Below the pieces are notes generated by a model. That model searched no databases and was not told the origin of the DNA. It was given only the letters and a program-made list of their open reading frames with translations. Below, piece after piece: positions 30,385 through 39,179 of a stretch of 47,032 nt of DNA (within the stretch, counting starts at the first letter, position 1; every line of letters starts with the position of its first letter). Source of the DNA: Terriglobia bacterium (GTDB lineage: Bacteria; Acidobacteriota; Terriglobia; Terriglobales; Acidobacteriaceae). The stretch covers positions 1-47,032 of the forward strand of contig JAIQFA010000035.1 of assembly GCA_020073525.1 (NCBI GenBank), read 5' to 3'. Both the position numbers and the translations under genes were made by a program.

Positions 30385-31272
30385 TCAACCGCGAACTGTG
30401 AGCACGGGACAGATAGCGTGGGCCACAATATGCTGTGCCGTCGTGTGCGCCAGGTGGGTCACCGCACTTACTGCTCCGTGCGGATGCAAACCCATGACGA
30501 TCAAGTCTACTCCGTTGGCGCTGGAGAACTGCAGAATTCGCTCCGCCGGAAGACCGAACTGAACGAAGTAATCCGGATGACACCACAGGTCAGTATCCCG
30601 CGGGACCAATTCCTGCAACTGGCGGAACAGCAAGTCTGAAGTGGATTCGGAACTTGCCGCCCCCGGAAGAGGCCGCTGCAGCACGTGCAGCAACGAAAGC
30701 CGCGCCTGGTGTTCGTGAGCAATAGAAACGGCGTAAGAAGCAGCCGCCGAGGACTCCTCACCGAAATCGGTAGCCAGAAGAATCTGATTGAACTCGGACA
30801 CGCTCTTTTTCTGGTTCACGACATTGGGTCCTACCGTCAGAACTGGGCAAGAAGCCTGGCGGAAGATCTTTTCGGCGATGGAGCCCATCAGCAGCTTGCG
30901 GGTGCCGGTACGGCCGTGACTGCCAACCACGATCAGATCAATATCATGCTCGGCGACCATGCGGCGGAGCACGTCCCAGACATCGCCGATGCCAGAGAGT
31001 GCCTGGTGAGGCACGCCGCGCAGTTGTTCCTCAAGACGCGCCACTGCCTCTTCTTGCAACTCCTCTTCCTGTTGCATATGAGCGGGCCAGACTTCGGGCG
31101 CAACGAAAAGGTAGTCATCCGAGGAAAGGACGTGGGCGCCGTATAACCGCGCCCCATACTGATGGGCGATGGCCAGAGCATAGGGAAGGGCGGCATTGGA
31201 ATGCGGAGAGAAATCGGTGGCAAACAAAATATTGCTGATCGCGATTCGCTTGCCGGCTGCCAGAGTTTTCAT
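30385..31272 (-). CDS. Tandem-domain universal stress protein
   Basis: 295 residues with two UspA domains in tandem. Domain 1 begins ISNILFATDFSPHSNAALPYA and ends with the ATP-site loop VVGSHGRTGTRKLLMGSIAEKI (near 115-137). Domain 2 begins FNQILLATDFGEESSAAASYA and ends VMGLHPHGAVSAVTHLAHTTAQHIV, a degenerate loop (G-x2-G replaced). The ATP-binding pattern is kept in domain 1 only. GGAGG lies 7 bases before ATG 31272. It is paralogous to the next gene and co-oriented with the acyl-CoA synthetase. Family role: survival under hypoxia, starvation or redox stress. Confidence 0.92.
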   Translation of the reverse strand: MKTLAAGKRIAISNILFATDFSPHSNAALPYALAIAHQYGARLYGAHVLSSDDYLFVAPEVWPAHMQQEEELQEEAVARLEEQLRGVPHQALSGIGDVWDVLRRMVAEHDIDLIVVGSHGRTGTRKLLMGSIAEKIFRQASCPVLTVGPNVVNQKKSVSEFNQILLATDFGEESSAAASYAVSIAHEHQARLSLLHVLQRPLPGAASSESTSDLLFRQLQELVPRDTDLWCHPDYFVQFGLPAERILQFSSANGVDLIVMGLHPHGAVSAVTHLAHTTAQHIVAHAICPVLTVRG

Positions 31273-31375
31273 AGAGCGCCTCCACGATCTCCGTCGATAT
31301 TCGACCTCCCGCCGCGGACTATCCCACTTCCGCCTTATCGCTGCCGCTAATTCCTAGGCAGCGATGTGGTACCCG

Positions 31376-32290
31376 CTACCTCGAGCGTCCGCCATGCACC
31401 GTCAGCACGGGGCAGGCGGCTTGGGTCAATATATGGGCCGTAGTGCTGGCTAGGTGTGTGGCAAGGTCCAGCTTGCCATGCACCGGGTGCACACCGAGAA
31501 CGATCAAATCTGCAGCCTGCTCTTTCGCGATTTCCAGAATTCGCTCCGCGGGCGGGGCAAACTGCCGGCCGAACTCGAGCACGCTTTCCGCATGGCACCA
31601 GGGCTCGGCGTCCGGTGGCACGAGTTCGTTGAGACGGCGCATCAGCGACGCCTTGACGTACTCCAGGTCCACGATGCTTGCCGCCGGTTGTTCAACCACG
31701 TGCAGCACTACTAACCGCGCTTCGTCTTCCTCGGCCAGGGACACGGCATAGGGCAACGCGGCCAGGGAGTCGTTACTAAAATCGGTTGCGAAAACAATGT
31801 GCTGAAAGTGAATCTCACCATCCGGCTTGCTGGCCACGTGCGGTCCCACGCTCAGGACCGGACAATCTGCGCGCCGGAGCACTTCCTCGGCGACGGAGCC
31901 GAGAAATAGCTTGCCGACACCCGCGCGGCCGTGAGTGCCCACCACGAGCAAATCGATATCTCGTTCTGCGATGATCCTAGAGAGTGCATCTGCGATGTGG
32001 CCTCGCGGCGTCAGCACTTCATGAGGAAATCCCTGGAACTGTTTCTCCAATTGCTCAAGATACGCTTGCGTCTTTTTGCCTTCTTCTTCGATCAACGCCG
32101 GCCAACTTTCCGGCGACATCATTGCCATTTCTGCCTTGGTCGGCATGACGTGGGCCGCAAGTAACTTTGCCTCATAGCGGCGCGTGACCGCCAGGGCGTA
32201 CGGCAGCGCCGCATTCGAGCATGCGGAAAAGTCGGTGGCGAATAAGATGTTCTTGAGGGCGATTCGCTTACCAGCTTCGACGGTGTGCAC
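31376..32290 (-). CDS. Tandem-domain universal stress protein, second copy
   Basis: 304 residues from GTG 32290, chosen because GGAGGTG lies just upstream and because VHTVEAGKRIALKNILFATD aligns with MKTLAAGKRIAISNILFATD of the neighbouring paralogue. The frame is open to 32500, but the extra residues lack support. Domain 1 ends VVGTHGRAGVGKLFLGSVAEEVL, a full ATP-binding loop. Domain 2 ends VLGVHPVHGKLDLATHLASTTAHILT, again degenerate. The pair looks like a local duplication that has diverged. Confidence 0.91.
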   Translation of the reverse strand: MHTVEAGKRIALKNILFATDFSACSNAALPYALAVTRRYEAKLLAAHVMPTKAEMAMMSPESWPALIEEEGKKTQAYLEQLEKQFQGFPHEVLTPRGHIADALSRIIAERDIDLLVVGTHGRAGVGKLFLGSVAEEVLRRADCPVLSVGPHVASKPDGEIHFQHIVFATDFSNDSLAALPYAVSLAEEDEARLVVLHVVEQPAASIVDLEYVKASLMRRLNELVPPDAEPWCHAESVLEFGRQFAPPAERILEIAKEQAADLIVLGVHPVHGKLDLATHLASTTAHILTQAACPVLTVHGGRSR

Positions 32291-32414
32291 AAGGCACCTC
32301 CAGAGAAATGCTTCTAAGGAGACAGCCAGCGCTTTCCCGGTGCTGATCGTCTCCGTGACGACCACGTCATGCAGCAGCTCTGGCGAGCACGACAACCATT
32401 TGCCGGTTCGGGCT

Positions 32415-32909
32415 TTATCGGGAACCCCCTTCTTTGCCGGCAACTGGCAGAGCATGGCTGCTTTCCACCCCTGCTTCACGCACTTGCACGATTGGTTCAA
32501 ATTTCTGCTTGGCCGATAGTGCGCGCGACACCAGGCACAGCCCCTCGGCTTTGTGTAAAAGCTTGATGGCCCGAGCCTGTTCCTCTGGTTGTGAAATCGT
32601 CAAGTTCGCGCGAATGATGATTTCGGTGAAGTTGTAGCCTGAGTCTGCCTTTCGGATGTCCCCATCCACTTCCACCTGCAGGTCGGTGTACTCAAACTTC
32701 GAATTTTCCGCGACTGCCCGAAAAGTAGTCGTATAGCAACTGGCAACCGCGCAAAGCAGCAAGTCCTCCGGGGTCCACCTCCCGTCCAAGCCGCCGAAAG
32801 CCGGCGGCGAAGTGAAATGGATCGCGTTGGGAGCGGAACTGGACTTGGCAATGCCGGTGCGCCCAGAGGCCCACCAGGCGACGACTCGAAACCGATGCAC
32901 TTCTTCCAT
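32415..32909 (-). CDS. OsmC family peroxiredoxin-like protein
   Basis: 164 residues, OsmC/Ohr fold, which reduces organic hydroperoxides by a Cys pair. The expected cysteines are in LLCAVASCYTTTF (about residue 58) and EGLCLVSRAL (about 124), and the GGLDGRWTPEDLL segment is typical. It would detoxify peroxides in the cytoplasm. It lies between the stress-protein genes and tonB on the same strand, with gaps of 124 and 54 bases. OsmC rather than Ohr is judged from the overall pattern only. Confidence 0.88.
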   Translation of the reverse strand: MEEVHRFRVVAWWASGRTGIAKSSSAPNAIHFTSPPAFGGLDGRWTPEDLLLCAVASCYTTTFRAVAENSKFEYTDLQVEVDGDIRKADSGYNFTEIIIRANLTISQPEEQARAIKLLHKAEGLCLVSRALSAKQKFEPIVQVREAGVESSHALPVAGKEGGSR

Positions 32910-32963
32910 GGTCTTGTCACCCTTCCTTGTCTCCGCATTTGAAAATTACGCGGTTATCAAGCC

Positions 32964-33824
32964 TCAGTAAGAAAGTTGGAAATTTACGGTGATCGTGGTT
33001 TCCACTTCCACCGGTTCGCCATTTAGCAGGAATGGGCGGTAACGCCACTTCTTGACGGCCTCGATCGCTGCCGGTACCAGCATCGGGTGTCCGCTCACCA
33101 AGACAAGGTTCTGGATCTCGCCCGTCTTCGAGATAATGGCGGTGAGCTGGACTTGACCCTGCACCCGAGCCCCGACCGCAAGTGTCGGATACTTCGGTTC
33201 AATCTTCCGGATTAATCGCCCCTCAGTCACACCCTGCGAGACCCGGATACGTTTTGTCGGCACGGGAGCTACCAGCTTTGGTACGGCCGCGGGGGTCGGA
33301 GTGGAGCTGAGAATCCCGCCAATGACCCCACCCAGCTGGCCTCCGGGAATGCCGCCCGGAACTCCCCCGGGAACTCCGCCACCCGACAGGTCCGGTGGCG
33401 GCGCCTCTTCCTCCCGAATCATCCGCACGGTTTGCGGAATCCGCCCTGGAGTCCGCAAGCGCCCGTTCAGGATGTCACTCTCCACCACTCGCACGACTTT
33501 GGCCGCAGCTACCGATGCCGGCGGCGGCGGAGGCGGTGGGGGTGGAGGAGCCATCAAGAAGGTCAGCAGTTGCTGTTGCGGGAGAACATCCGTGTACATC
33601 AGCGGTACGATCAGGAGGACTCCCAACAGCAAGCATTGAACAACGAACGACAGTGCCGCCGATAGGGTACGTCGTCGTCGTTGCACGCTGCTTGTTTCCA
33701 GCAGAATGTCGCTAAACAACCCGTCGATCTGGACTTGCGGGACGGCGGTCACCTCTGGCCGCGGGCGCCCCTCCCCCACTGGTTTTTTAACCTCCGGCTT
33801 TCTGATTTCGGTTACGGTGCTCAT
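32964..33824 (-). CDS. TonB-family protein with polyproline linker
   Basis: 286 residues from ATG 33824, with GGAGGTCTCCC directly upstream; the frame is open to 33935 but without a ribosome site. An N-terminal cytoplasmic part of about 65 residues is followed by one membrane helix (LSFVVQCLLLGVLLIVPLMY), a run of ten prolines near residue 100, a Gly-Pro rich region (GGGVPGGVPGGIPGGQLGG), and a C-terminal TonB domain (IRKIEPKYPTLAVGARVQGQ ... AVKKWRYRPFLLNGEPVEVE). It is unlike the tonB at 2953 in linker and N-terminus, so the two are separate paralogues. Its receptor partner is not in the window. Confidence 0.9.
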   Translation of the reverse strand: MSTVTEIRKPEVKKPVGEGRPRPEVTAVPQVQIDGLFSDILLETSSVQRRRRTLSAALSFVVQCLLLGVLLIVPLMYTDVLPQQQLLTFLMAPPPPPPPPPPASVAAAKVVRVVESDILNGRLRTPGRIPQTVRMIREEEAPPPDLSGGGVPGGVPGGIPGGQLGGVIGGILSSTPTPAAVPKLVAPVPTKRIRVSQGVTEGRLIRKIEPKYPTLAVGARVQGQVQLTAIISKTGEIQNLVLVSGHPMLVPAAIEAVKKWRYRPFLLNGEPVEVETTITVNFQLSY

Positions 33825-33920
33825 GGGAGACCTCCGTCTGCACAGCTTCACTACACTCCCGTGCATATAGATTTTCGTCGCATCCAGGCTCTGGCGACCA
33901 TGTTTGACGTCACGGCATTT

Positions 33921-33936
33921 CGTGATCCTGATCACC
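33921..33936. promoter_or_regulatory. Crp/Fnr-type operator between tonB and the Crp/Fnr gene
   Basis: CGTGATCCTGATCACC is a palindrome matching TGTGA-N6-TCACA except for the outermost base on each side. It lies in the divergent tonB-crp intergenic region, 41 bases from the crp start. With the -10 box at 33950 it would overlap the -35 position, which suggests autorepression of the regulator gene. Confidence 0.7.
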
Positions 33937-33949
33937 GCGGGATCGGTGA

Positions 33950-33955
33950 TACAAT
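33950..33955 (+). promoter_or_regulatory. Possible -10 box of the Crp/Fnr gene
   Basis: TACAAT, five of six matches to consensus, 21 bases before the start codon. The palindrome at 33921-33936 covers the expected -35 region. No good -35 hexamer is visible. Confidence 0.45.
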
Positions 33956-33976
33956 TTGAGCTGAAAGCTTTGCCGA

Positions 33977-34690
33977 ATGCGGGCTCCCTACGGGCTGAAC
34001 ATCCTCGACAACTGCCTTACCTGCCCAACGCGGGAGGAGCACCTGTTCTGCAATCTCCCACCCGCCGCCGTGCAGAGATTGAACGAGATCCGATCCACTG
34101 CGGTCTACCCGAAATCCGCCATGCTATTCATTGAGGGACAGCAGCCGCGCGGCGTGTTTGTGCTTTGCACGGGAAAAGCGAAGCTTTCAACATCTTCGGC
34201 GGAAGGCAGGACCGTCATTACCAAAATCTCGGAAGCGGGCGATGTTCTTGGCCTTAGTGCTACGATTTCCAATCGGCCTTACGAAGTCACCGCCGAGATG
34301 ATCGAACCGGGCCAGGCAAATTTCATTACTCGCGATGCCTTGCTGCATTTTCTGCGGGAGTATGGAGAAGTGGCCCTGCGAGTGGCAGAGCAGTTAAGCC
34401 GCAACTATTACTCGGCCTACGAGGGAATCCGCACCCTGGGACTGAGTAACTCCCCATCCGAGAGATTCGCGAAATTATTGCTGGGATGGTTGCATGGCAC
34501 GAGCAATGGTGACCCGTTGCAGGTGAAGCTGACGCTGACTCACGAGGAAATCGCCGAAATTATCGGCACGACGCGGGAGACTGTCAGCCGCCTGTTCTCG
34601 CAGTTCAAGAAGAAACAAATCGTGCAATTGAAGGGTGCGACCCTAACCATCCGCAACAAGGCTGCGCTGGAAAAGATGGTTAACTCCTGA
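33977..34690 (+). CDS. Crp/Fnr family transcriptional regulator
   Basis: 237 residues: sensor beta-barrel (about 25-135), dimer helix (about 120-155) and a winged helix-turn-helix (about 160-225). The recognition helix reads TTRETVSRLFSQF. Arg200, Glu201 and Arg205 correspond to the Crp residues that read TGTGA half-sites, and the nearby palindromes match. Cys13, Cys16 and Cys25 near the N-terminus, with Cys64, recall the FNR iron-sulfur ligands, although the spacing differs. The Crp Arg-Ser cAMP pocket is not seen (GLSATISNRPYEVTAEM). An oxygen or redox signal is therefore more likely than cAMP. It is divergent from tonB and the only plus-strand gene I call right of 22.2 kb. Confidence 0.92.
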   Translation: MRAPYGLNILDNCLTCPTREEHLFCNLPPAAVQRLNEIRSTAVYPKSAMLFIEGQQPRGVFVLCTGKAKLSTSSAEGRTVITKISEAGDVLGLSATISNRPYEVTAEMIEPGQANFITRDALLHFLREYGEVALRVAEQLSRNYYSAYEGIRTLGLSNSPSERFAKLLLGWLHGTSNGDPLQVKLTLTHEEIAEIIGTTRETVSRLFSQFKKKQIVQLKGATLTIRNKAALEKMVNS

Positions 34691-34733
34691 GTAGCGGGGC
34701 TTCCTGGTCTGCGCTTGCATGATTCCGTGCGCC

Positions 34734-35111
34734 CTAGTCGGCACACGCTCGTTGGTGTTTTCCTTCGATCCTCCGAATTTCCCGTTGTAGCCAGTTGCGC
34801 AATGCTTCTACCATTTCTTCAGGCGTGCCGGTGCGGTAGAGGGAATCGACCGTCTGCCCTTTGTCGTTCAGAGGAATGAATCGGCAAGGTATGTCGCGCT
34901 CGCGGTGTTCCGGTGGGACCAGTTGCATCAGCAGGCATTCGCTGCAGGGATGCGGCCGATTGGACTGCTTAAAGTTCAGGCAGCTCGGAGAATCTTCGAA
35001 AATGTATGGGGCGCGCCACGGCGCATGGGGCGAGCGAGCATACCCACCCTCTTCCAGGAATTGCAGCTGGAACCGCAGGGTTTCGAGAATGTCGCGATCG
35101 TTATGTGACAT
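34734..35111 (-). CDS. Unknown protein with four cysteines
   Basis: 125 residues from ATG 35111 (MSHNDRDILETLRFQLQFLE); a GTG three codons upstream (35120) is possible. I recognise no family. It has an N-terminal helix, then four cysteines in SPSC (44), PHPCSEC (56, 59) and DIPC (76), and a C-terminal helix rich in Arg and Glu. The C-x11-C-x2-C-x16-C pattern could bind zinc or an iron-sulfur cluster. It follows the hydrogenase operon on the same strand after about 145 bases. A degenerate Crp-like palindrome (AGTGATCTCTGGCACA, 35193-35208) lies upstream. Confidence 0.75.
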   Translation of the reverse strand: MSHNDRDILETLRFQLQFLEEGGYARSPHAPWRAPYIFEDSPSCLNFKQSNRPHPCSECLLMQLVPPEHRERDIPCRFIPLNDKGQTVDSLYRTGTPEEMVEALRNWLQREIRRIEGKHQRACAD

Positions 35112-35192
35112 GGCATCCACTCAGGCCCACACGTCCAGCAGTGACCGTACTATTCGATCTTGCAAGACGAAGTGACCTGGAACACGGTTGAC

Positions 35193-35208
35193 AGTGATCT
35201 CTGGCACA
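35193..35208. promoter_or_regulatory. Weak Crp/Fnr-type site
   Basis: AGTGATCTCTGGCACA matches TGTGA-N6-TCACA at eight of ten positions. It lies 82 bases upstream of the four-cysteine protein start. Given alone it would not be convincing; it is listed because three better sites occur in the same region. Confidence 0.3.
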
Positions 35209-35256
35209 GGGTCGAGTTAAGCGAGAAACGGGGCCGGCCGCGGCAACCATGAATAG

Positions 35257-35784
35257 TCATTCCTGCGAACAGAGTTGTTCCTGGGGAAGCTCTTGCAGCA
35301 CGCGTTCCACGACGGTCGCCAGAGCGGCCTTGGCAGCCTGACCCACATGGGTTCCGGCCTTGACGTTTTGTGCTTCAATTCCGTAGACGATCAACTGGCG
35401 GGGCAACTGTTGCAAGACTCGGCTCAGCTCGACCGCTTCCGGCAGACTGAAGGTGTGAGTGGAATGTCGAAACATTGCCGCGGGCAAAGGGCGGGAGGTA
35501 GCATCAAAACGGCTTACCGTCCCGGGCGCCGCGCCCGAGCGCATGGCGTCAATCACGATTACGCAGTCCGCGTCCTTCCACAATTCCATCAGCCCGGCGC
35601 CTTCTCCCGTGTGTTCGATGACCGAACAGTGCTCCGACACTTGCTCGCGAATGCGCCGCGCTGCGATCAAGCCTACAGCGTCATCGCTGCGGTCGGCGTT
35701 GCCGATTCCAATCACCAGATTCGACCTTAACACCGGTTCCTTCTCCATAGATTCGCTTGTGGAATCCATTGGCCAGGGTCGCAT
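35257..35784 (-). CDS. NiFe hydrogenase maturation endopeptidase
   Basis: 175 residues of the HycI/HyaD protease family. It cleaves the C-terminal tail of the hydrogenase large subunit after nickel insertion. The signature LVIGIGNADRSDDAVGLIAA has the metal-sensing Asp (family equivalent of HycI Asp16), and VIDAMRSG and STHTFSLPEAVEL follow. ATG 35784 is immediately after the large subunit stop, and ATG 35748 (MEKEPVLRSNL) is an alternative start. It closes the hydrogenase operon, and its substrate must be the preceding gene product. Confidence 0.92.
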   Translation of the reverse strand: MRPWPMDSTSESMEKEPVLRSNLVIGIGNADRSDDAVGLIAARRIREQVSEHCSVIEHTGEGAGLMELWKDADCVIVIDAMRSGAAPGTVSRFDATSRPLPAAMFRHSTHTFSLPEAVELSRVLQQLPRQLIVYGIEAQNVKAGTHVGQAAKAALATVVERVLQELPQEQLCSQE

Positions 35785-37083
35785 TTAGCCGCGATCGATC
35801 TCTATCTTGAGAAAATGGGTAGCGCACGAAATACACGGATCGTAGTTGCGCACCGCCTGCTCGCAACGCCAGCGGAGTTCTTTCTCCGGAAGGCTCAGGA
35901 ACCTGGGGACAAAGTGCTCCAGATCCTGCTCGATGATCTTCTGATTTTGCGAGGTCGGAGGCACGATCTTGGCGTCGAGGATGGTGCCCGCTTCGTCGAT
36001 ACGGTAGCAGTGGTGCAGAATGCCCCGGGGCGCTTCAGTACAGCCATATCCCGTGGCCGCGTGCGGATGAATGTCGACCGCTGGTTTCTCCGGCGGCTCG
36101 TACTGCTCGATAATCCGCAATGCTTCGTCGCAGGCGTACACGATTTCCACGCTGCGGACGATGATGCTCTTGAAGGGGTTCCGGCACACCGGCCCAAGCC
36201 CCGCTTCCCGCGCCGCCTCCTGTGCCAGGGGAGACAGCCGGTCAAAGTTCAAGCTGTAGCGAGCCAGCGGCCCGACAAAGTACGCGCCGTGCTGCTTGAA
36301 CACCGAGTGCAGCGCATTGGAGTGTTGCACATGTTCCTCGGCGAAGTGAGCCTCGTACTCCCCGATCGGGATATCCAATCCGCTATTAGAAACCAGCCGC
36401 CCCTCGTTGAAGGGATATTCATCGGGATGACGCAAAGCGACAAAGATGTAATCCCGCTCAAAGTCCGGAAAGGGCAGGCCAGCCACAAAACGCACCGTTT
36501 CCAGCGCCGCGTCCCGCGCCCATTTCAGGCGTTCTGCCAGCCCAGACATTGCGCTGCGTGCCGGCAATTTGTAGAAACCTCCAACGCGTACGTTGATCGG
36601 ATGGATTTCTCTCCCGCCCAGTAGGGTGACGATCTGGTTTCCAACCTTCTTCAACTGCAAGGCGCGCTGGACGACCGCGGGATGGTCTTTGGCCAGTTGG
36701 ATCGCGTCCTGATAGCCAAGAAAATCGGGCGCGTGCAGCATGTAGACATGGAGCGTGTGACTCTCGATCCACTCCCCGGAGTAGAGGAGACGCCGTAAGG
36801 CCCGCAATTGCCCGTCAACCTTGATGCCGAACGCGTCTTCCATCGCGTGGACCGCGCTCATCTGGTACGCGACCGGGCAGATGCCGCAGATTCGCGCCGT
36901 GATATCGGGGGCTTCGGCAAAGTTGCGCCCGCGCAACAGGGCCTCGAAAAAGCGCGGCGGCTCGTAGATCTTCAACTGTACGTCCTGCACCTGATCGCCC
37001 TTGAGCTTGACGTAAAGTCCACCCTCGCCCTCGACTCGAGCCAGGGTGTCAACCTTGATCGTTCTAGCCGGCTGCTTGCTCAT
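35785..37083 (-). CDS. NiFe hydrogenase large (catalytic) subunit, group 3b type
   Basis: 432 residues from ATG 37083, which overlaps the small-subunit stop (ATGA). The nickel-iron ligands are RICGICP (Cys66, Cys69) and DPCISC (Cys417, Cys420). Residues after His423 (nine residues, FLKIEIDRG) form the tail removed by the protease encoded next. With the FAD/NAD subunit and the ferredoxin-like subunit it forms a cytoplasmic, probably NADP-linked, bidirectional hydrogenase of the sulfhydrogenase type. The subgroup is inferred from gene order and should be confirmed by phylogeny. It could either evolve H2 during fermentation or oxidise H2. Confidence 0.95.
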   Translation of the reverse strand: MSKQPARTIKVDTLARVEGEGGLYVKLKGDQVQDVQLKIYEPPRFFEALLRGRNFAEAPDITARICGICPVAYQMSAVHAMEDAFGIKVDGQLRALRRLLYSGEWIESHTLHVYMLHAPDFLGYQDAIQLAKDHPAVVQRALQLKKVGNQIVTLLGGREIHPINVRVGGFYKLPARSAMSGLAERLKWARDAALETVRFVAGLPFPDFERDYIFVALRHPDEYPFNEGRLVSNSGLDIPIGEYEAHFAEEHVQHSNALHSVFKQHGAYFVGPLARYSLNFDRLSPLAQEAAREAGLGPVCRNPFKSIIVRSVEIVYACDEALRIIEQYEPPEKPAVDIHPHAATGYGCTEAPRGILHHCYRIDEAGTILDAKIVPPTSQNQKIIEQDLEHFVPRFLSLPEKELRWRCEQAVRNYDPCISCATHFLKIEIDRG

Positions 37084-37868
37084 GTCCGCTCGCTCTCCTC
37101 GCTCGTCTTGCGGAACTGCCAGGCCCAGGCATTGAAGCTGCGGAAGGCGCGTGTGATCTCCGCGCTGTTCTGGCCCAGGACGCGGAATTGGTTGCACAGT
37201 GATCCCGTGTTGGGGCTCTCCATGGGGCCGAAGCAGCCGTAGCAGGCCCGGTCAAAGCTCGGGCACAGCGCGCCACAACCGGCATGGGTTACCGGTCCCA
37301 GGCACGCGAGACCTTGCGCCACCGCAATGCAGACATTGCTCTTGCGTTTGCACTCCAGGCAGACACTGTAGGTCGGGACATTCGGTTTGCGCCCCGCCAG
37401 CGTGGCCGTGATCAGTTCGATCAGCTGGTACTTGTTGATAGGGCAGCCGCGCAGCTCGAAATCCACGGGCACATGTTCGGCCACAGGTGTGGAGAGTTTC
37501 AGCGTATTGATGAATTTCGGAGTCGCGTACACGATGCGGATAAATTCATCCACGTCCTTCCAGTTGCGCAGCGCCTGAATGCCTCCAGCCGTGGCGCAGG
37601 CCCCAATGGTGATCAGGGTCTTGCACTGCCGCCGGACTTCCTGGATCCGGTGCGCATCGTGATGGGTTGTGATCGATCCTTCCACGAATCCGATGTCATA
37701 GGGACCCTTGAGCATGGCACTGGAGGCTTCGGGAAAATAGGCAATGTCAAGGGCGCCCGCCACGGCCAGCAGTTCATCCTCGGCGTCGAGCAAACTGAGC
37801 TGGCAGCCATCGCAGGAAGCGAACTTGAAGACCGCGATTCGTGACTTGCGTTTGATTTTAGAGCTCAT
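37080..37868 (-). CDS. NiFe hydrogenase small subunit
   Basis: 262 residues from ATG 37868 ([20 protein letters not shown]), preceded by GGAAAGAT; the frame is open to 37940 without support. It carries the proximal cluster site [13 protein letters not shown] (Cys19, Cys22) and further cysteines ([53 protein letters not shown]) for electron transfer. No twin-arginine signal is present, in line with a cytoplasmic enzyme. It overlaps the flavin subunit gene by 11 bases and the large subunit by 4. Confidence 0.94.
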   Translation of the reverse strand: MSSKIKRKSRIAVFKFASCDGCQLSLLDAEDELLAVAGALDIAYFPEASSAMLKGPYDIGFVEGSITTHHDAHRIQEVRRQCKTLITIGACATAGGIQALRNWKDVDEFIRIVYATPKFINTLKLSTPVAEHVPVDFELRGCPINKYQLIELITATLAGRKPNVPTYSVCLECKRKSNVCIAVAQGLACLGPVTHAGCGALCPSFDRACYGCFGPMESPNTGSLCNQFRVLGQNSAEITRAFRSFNAWAWQFRKTSEESERT

Positions 37869-38721
37869 ATCTTTCCAGTAGCGGCCGCATTCGGTCATAG
37901 CGAAAGATGGGGCCGTCCTTGCAAATGAAGTGCGGGCCATATTGACAGTGCCCGCAGAAACCGACGCCGCACTTCATGTTTCGTTCCATGGAGAGGTAGA
38001 TACTTTCCCGGGTGAGTCCGTGCGTTTCCAGATCGCGACCGACAAACCGCATCATGATCTCGGGCCCGCAGGCGAAGGCCAGCGAGCGCGCCGGTTGCAG
38101 CCGCGCATTCTTGAACAGCGTCGTCACCACGCCCACATGACCGCGCCAGCTCAAACCGCCATAGTCAACCGTCACCAGCACCTGCGTATCGTCTTCCCGC
38201 GCCCATGCCGTGAGTTCCTTCCGATACAGCAGGTCCCGGGGACTGCGCGCGCCATAGAGAATCACCAGCCGGCCATATTTTTCACGGTTCCGGAGAACCT
38301 CGTAAATCACCGGACGCAGCGGCGCCAAACCAATTCCTCCCGCGATCACCACCACGTCCCGGCCCTGGGCCTCCTCCACCGGCCATCCCGTCCCAAACGG
38401 GCCTCGCACCCCGACCGCATCACCTACGTTGCGGCTCACGAGCGCATGAGTGGCCTGACCGACGGAGCGCACGGTATACACCAGCCGATCATGCTCAGCC
38501 GGATCGCCACTGATGGAAATGGGCAACTCGCCGACGCCAAACACCCACAACATGCTGAATTGTCCCGGCTGGAACCGGTTGGCGCCCGTTCCGTTCGACC
38601 GCTCGAGCGTCAGGGTAAAAGTATCGGCCGTCTCCCCGACTACTTGCCGCACCGAGTACGGCCGCGGGAGCATCGGATCGTTCATGATCCGCTCCGATTT
38701 GACTGCTGTGGCCATGGTCAT
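37858..38721 (-). CDS. Hydrogenase FAD/NAD(P)-binding subunit (HydG-like)
   Basis: 287 residues of the ferredoxin-NADP reductase superfamily. The flavin-binding segment is near 40-70 ([15 protein letters not shown]), the NAD(P) loop is [20 protein letters not shown] (about 125-145), and the C-terminal cluster motif is [20 protein letters not shown], a [2Fe-2S] site as in dihydroorotate dehydrogenase electron subunits. It passes electrons between the hydrogenase module and NAD(P). ATG 38721 overlaps the stop of the cyclic-nucleotide-fold gene (ATGA). Confidence 0.93.
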   Translation of the reverse strand: MTMATAVKSERIMNDPMLPRPYSVRQVVGETADTFTLTLERSNGTGANRFQPGQFSMLWVFGVGELPISISGDPAEHDRLVYTVRSVGQATHALVSRNVGDAVGVRGPFGTGWPVEEAQGRDVVVIAGGIGLAPLRPVIYEVLRNREKYGRLVILYGARSPRDLLYRKELTAWAREDDTQVLVTVDYGGLSWRGHVGVVTTLFKNARLQPARSLAFACGPEIMMRFVGRDLETHGLTRESIYLSMERNMKCGVGFCGHCQYGPHFICKDGPIFRYDRMRPLLERYEL

Positions 38722-39179
38722 CGCCCCACCGCGTACACGTCGAGCAACTGGAAGCGTGTCGCCTCGAGCCGCTGCTCCATGATCTGGGCAAAACGTTTCA
38801 ACATCTCATAACCGAGGTCGTGGTTCTGTTCGCACTTCGTGCGCAGACACTTGCCGTCCAGCGCGATCGCGCGCACGGTCTCGATGGCGTGCGCGTGCAG
38901 CCTCCACTGGTAGGGGGGCAGCAACCATGACCAGCCCAGAACTTCTCCCTGGCCCAGCGTGGACAGTATGACCGGCTTGCGTTGGGGGGCGAAAATTTCC
39001 AATGCCACCTTGCCGGACCGGAGCAGGTAGAACTCGTTGGCTTCCTCGCCCTCCTTGAAGATGTAAGTGCCCGCGTCAAACCGCACGTTGGAGGCGCACC
39101 CCGTCAGCAGGTTGGTGTAATACGACTCGAGACCGGCGAAGAAGGAGTGTTCGGCGATGACGCGCTCAAGGCTTTCCAT
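38718..39179 (-). CDS. Cyclic-nucleotide-binding-fold protein inside the hydrogenase operon
   Basis: 153 residues from ATG 39179 ([20 protein letters not shown]). The frame extends upstream but overlaps the ferredoxin subunit. It has one Crp-like sensor domain ([60 protein letters not shown]) and a short helical end, with no DNA-binding domain. It overlaps the upstream gene by 14 bases and the next by 4, so it is translated as part of the hydrogenase set. It may sense a ligand and gate the enzyme; which ligand is unknown. Confidence 0.88.
   Translation of the reverse strand: MESLERVIAEHSFFAGLESYYTNLLTGCASNVRFDAGTYIFKEGEEANEFYLLRSGKVALEIFAPQRKPVILSTLGQGEVLGWSWLLPPYQWRLHAHAIETVRAIALDGKCLRTKCEQNHDLGYEMLKRFAQIMEQRLEATRFQLLDVYAVGR

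Noticed and set aside
31335..31362. CGCTGCC/GGCAGCG hairpin between the two stress-protein genes
   Set aside because: There is no T-run on the transcribed strand and the loop is long; probably chance in GC-rich DNA.
32770..32830. A CCCGTCCAAGCCG plus hairpin string resembling the repeat at 9729
   Set aside because: It lies inside the OsmC gene and is explained by the conserved FGGLDGRWTPE coding sequence.
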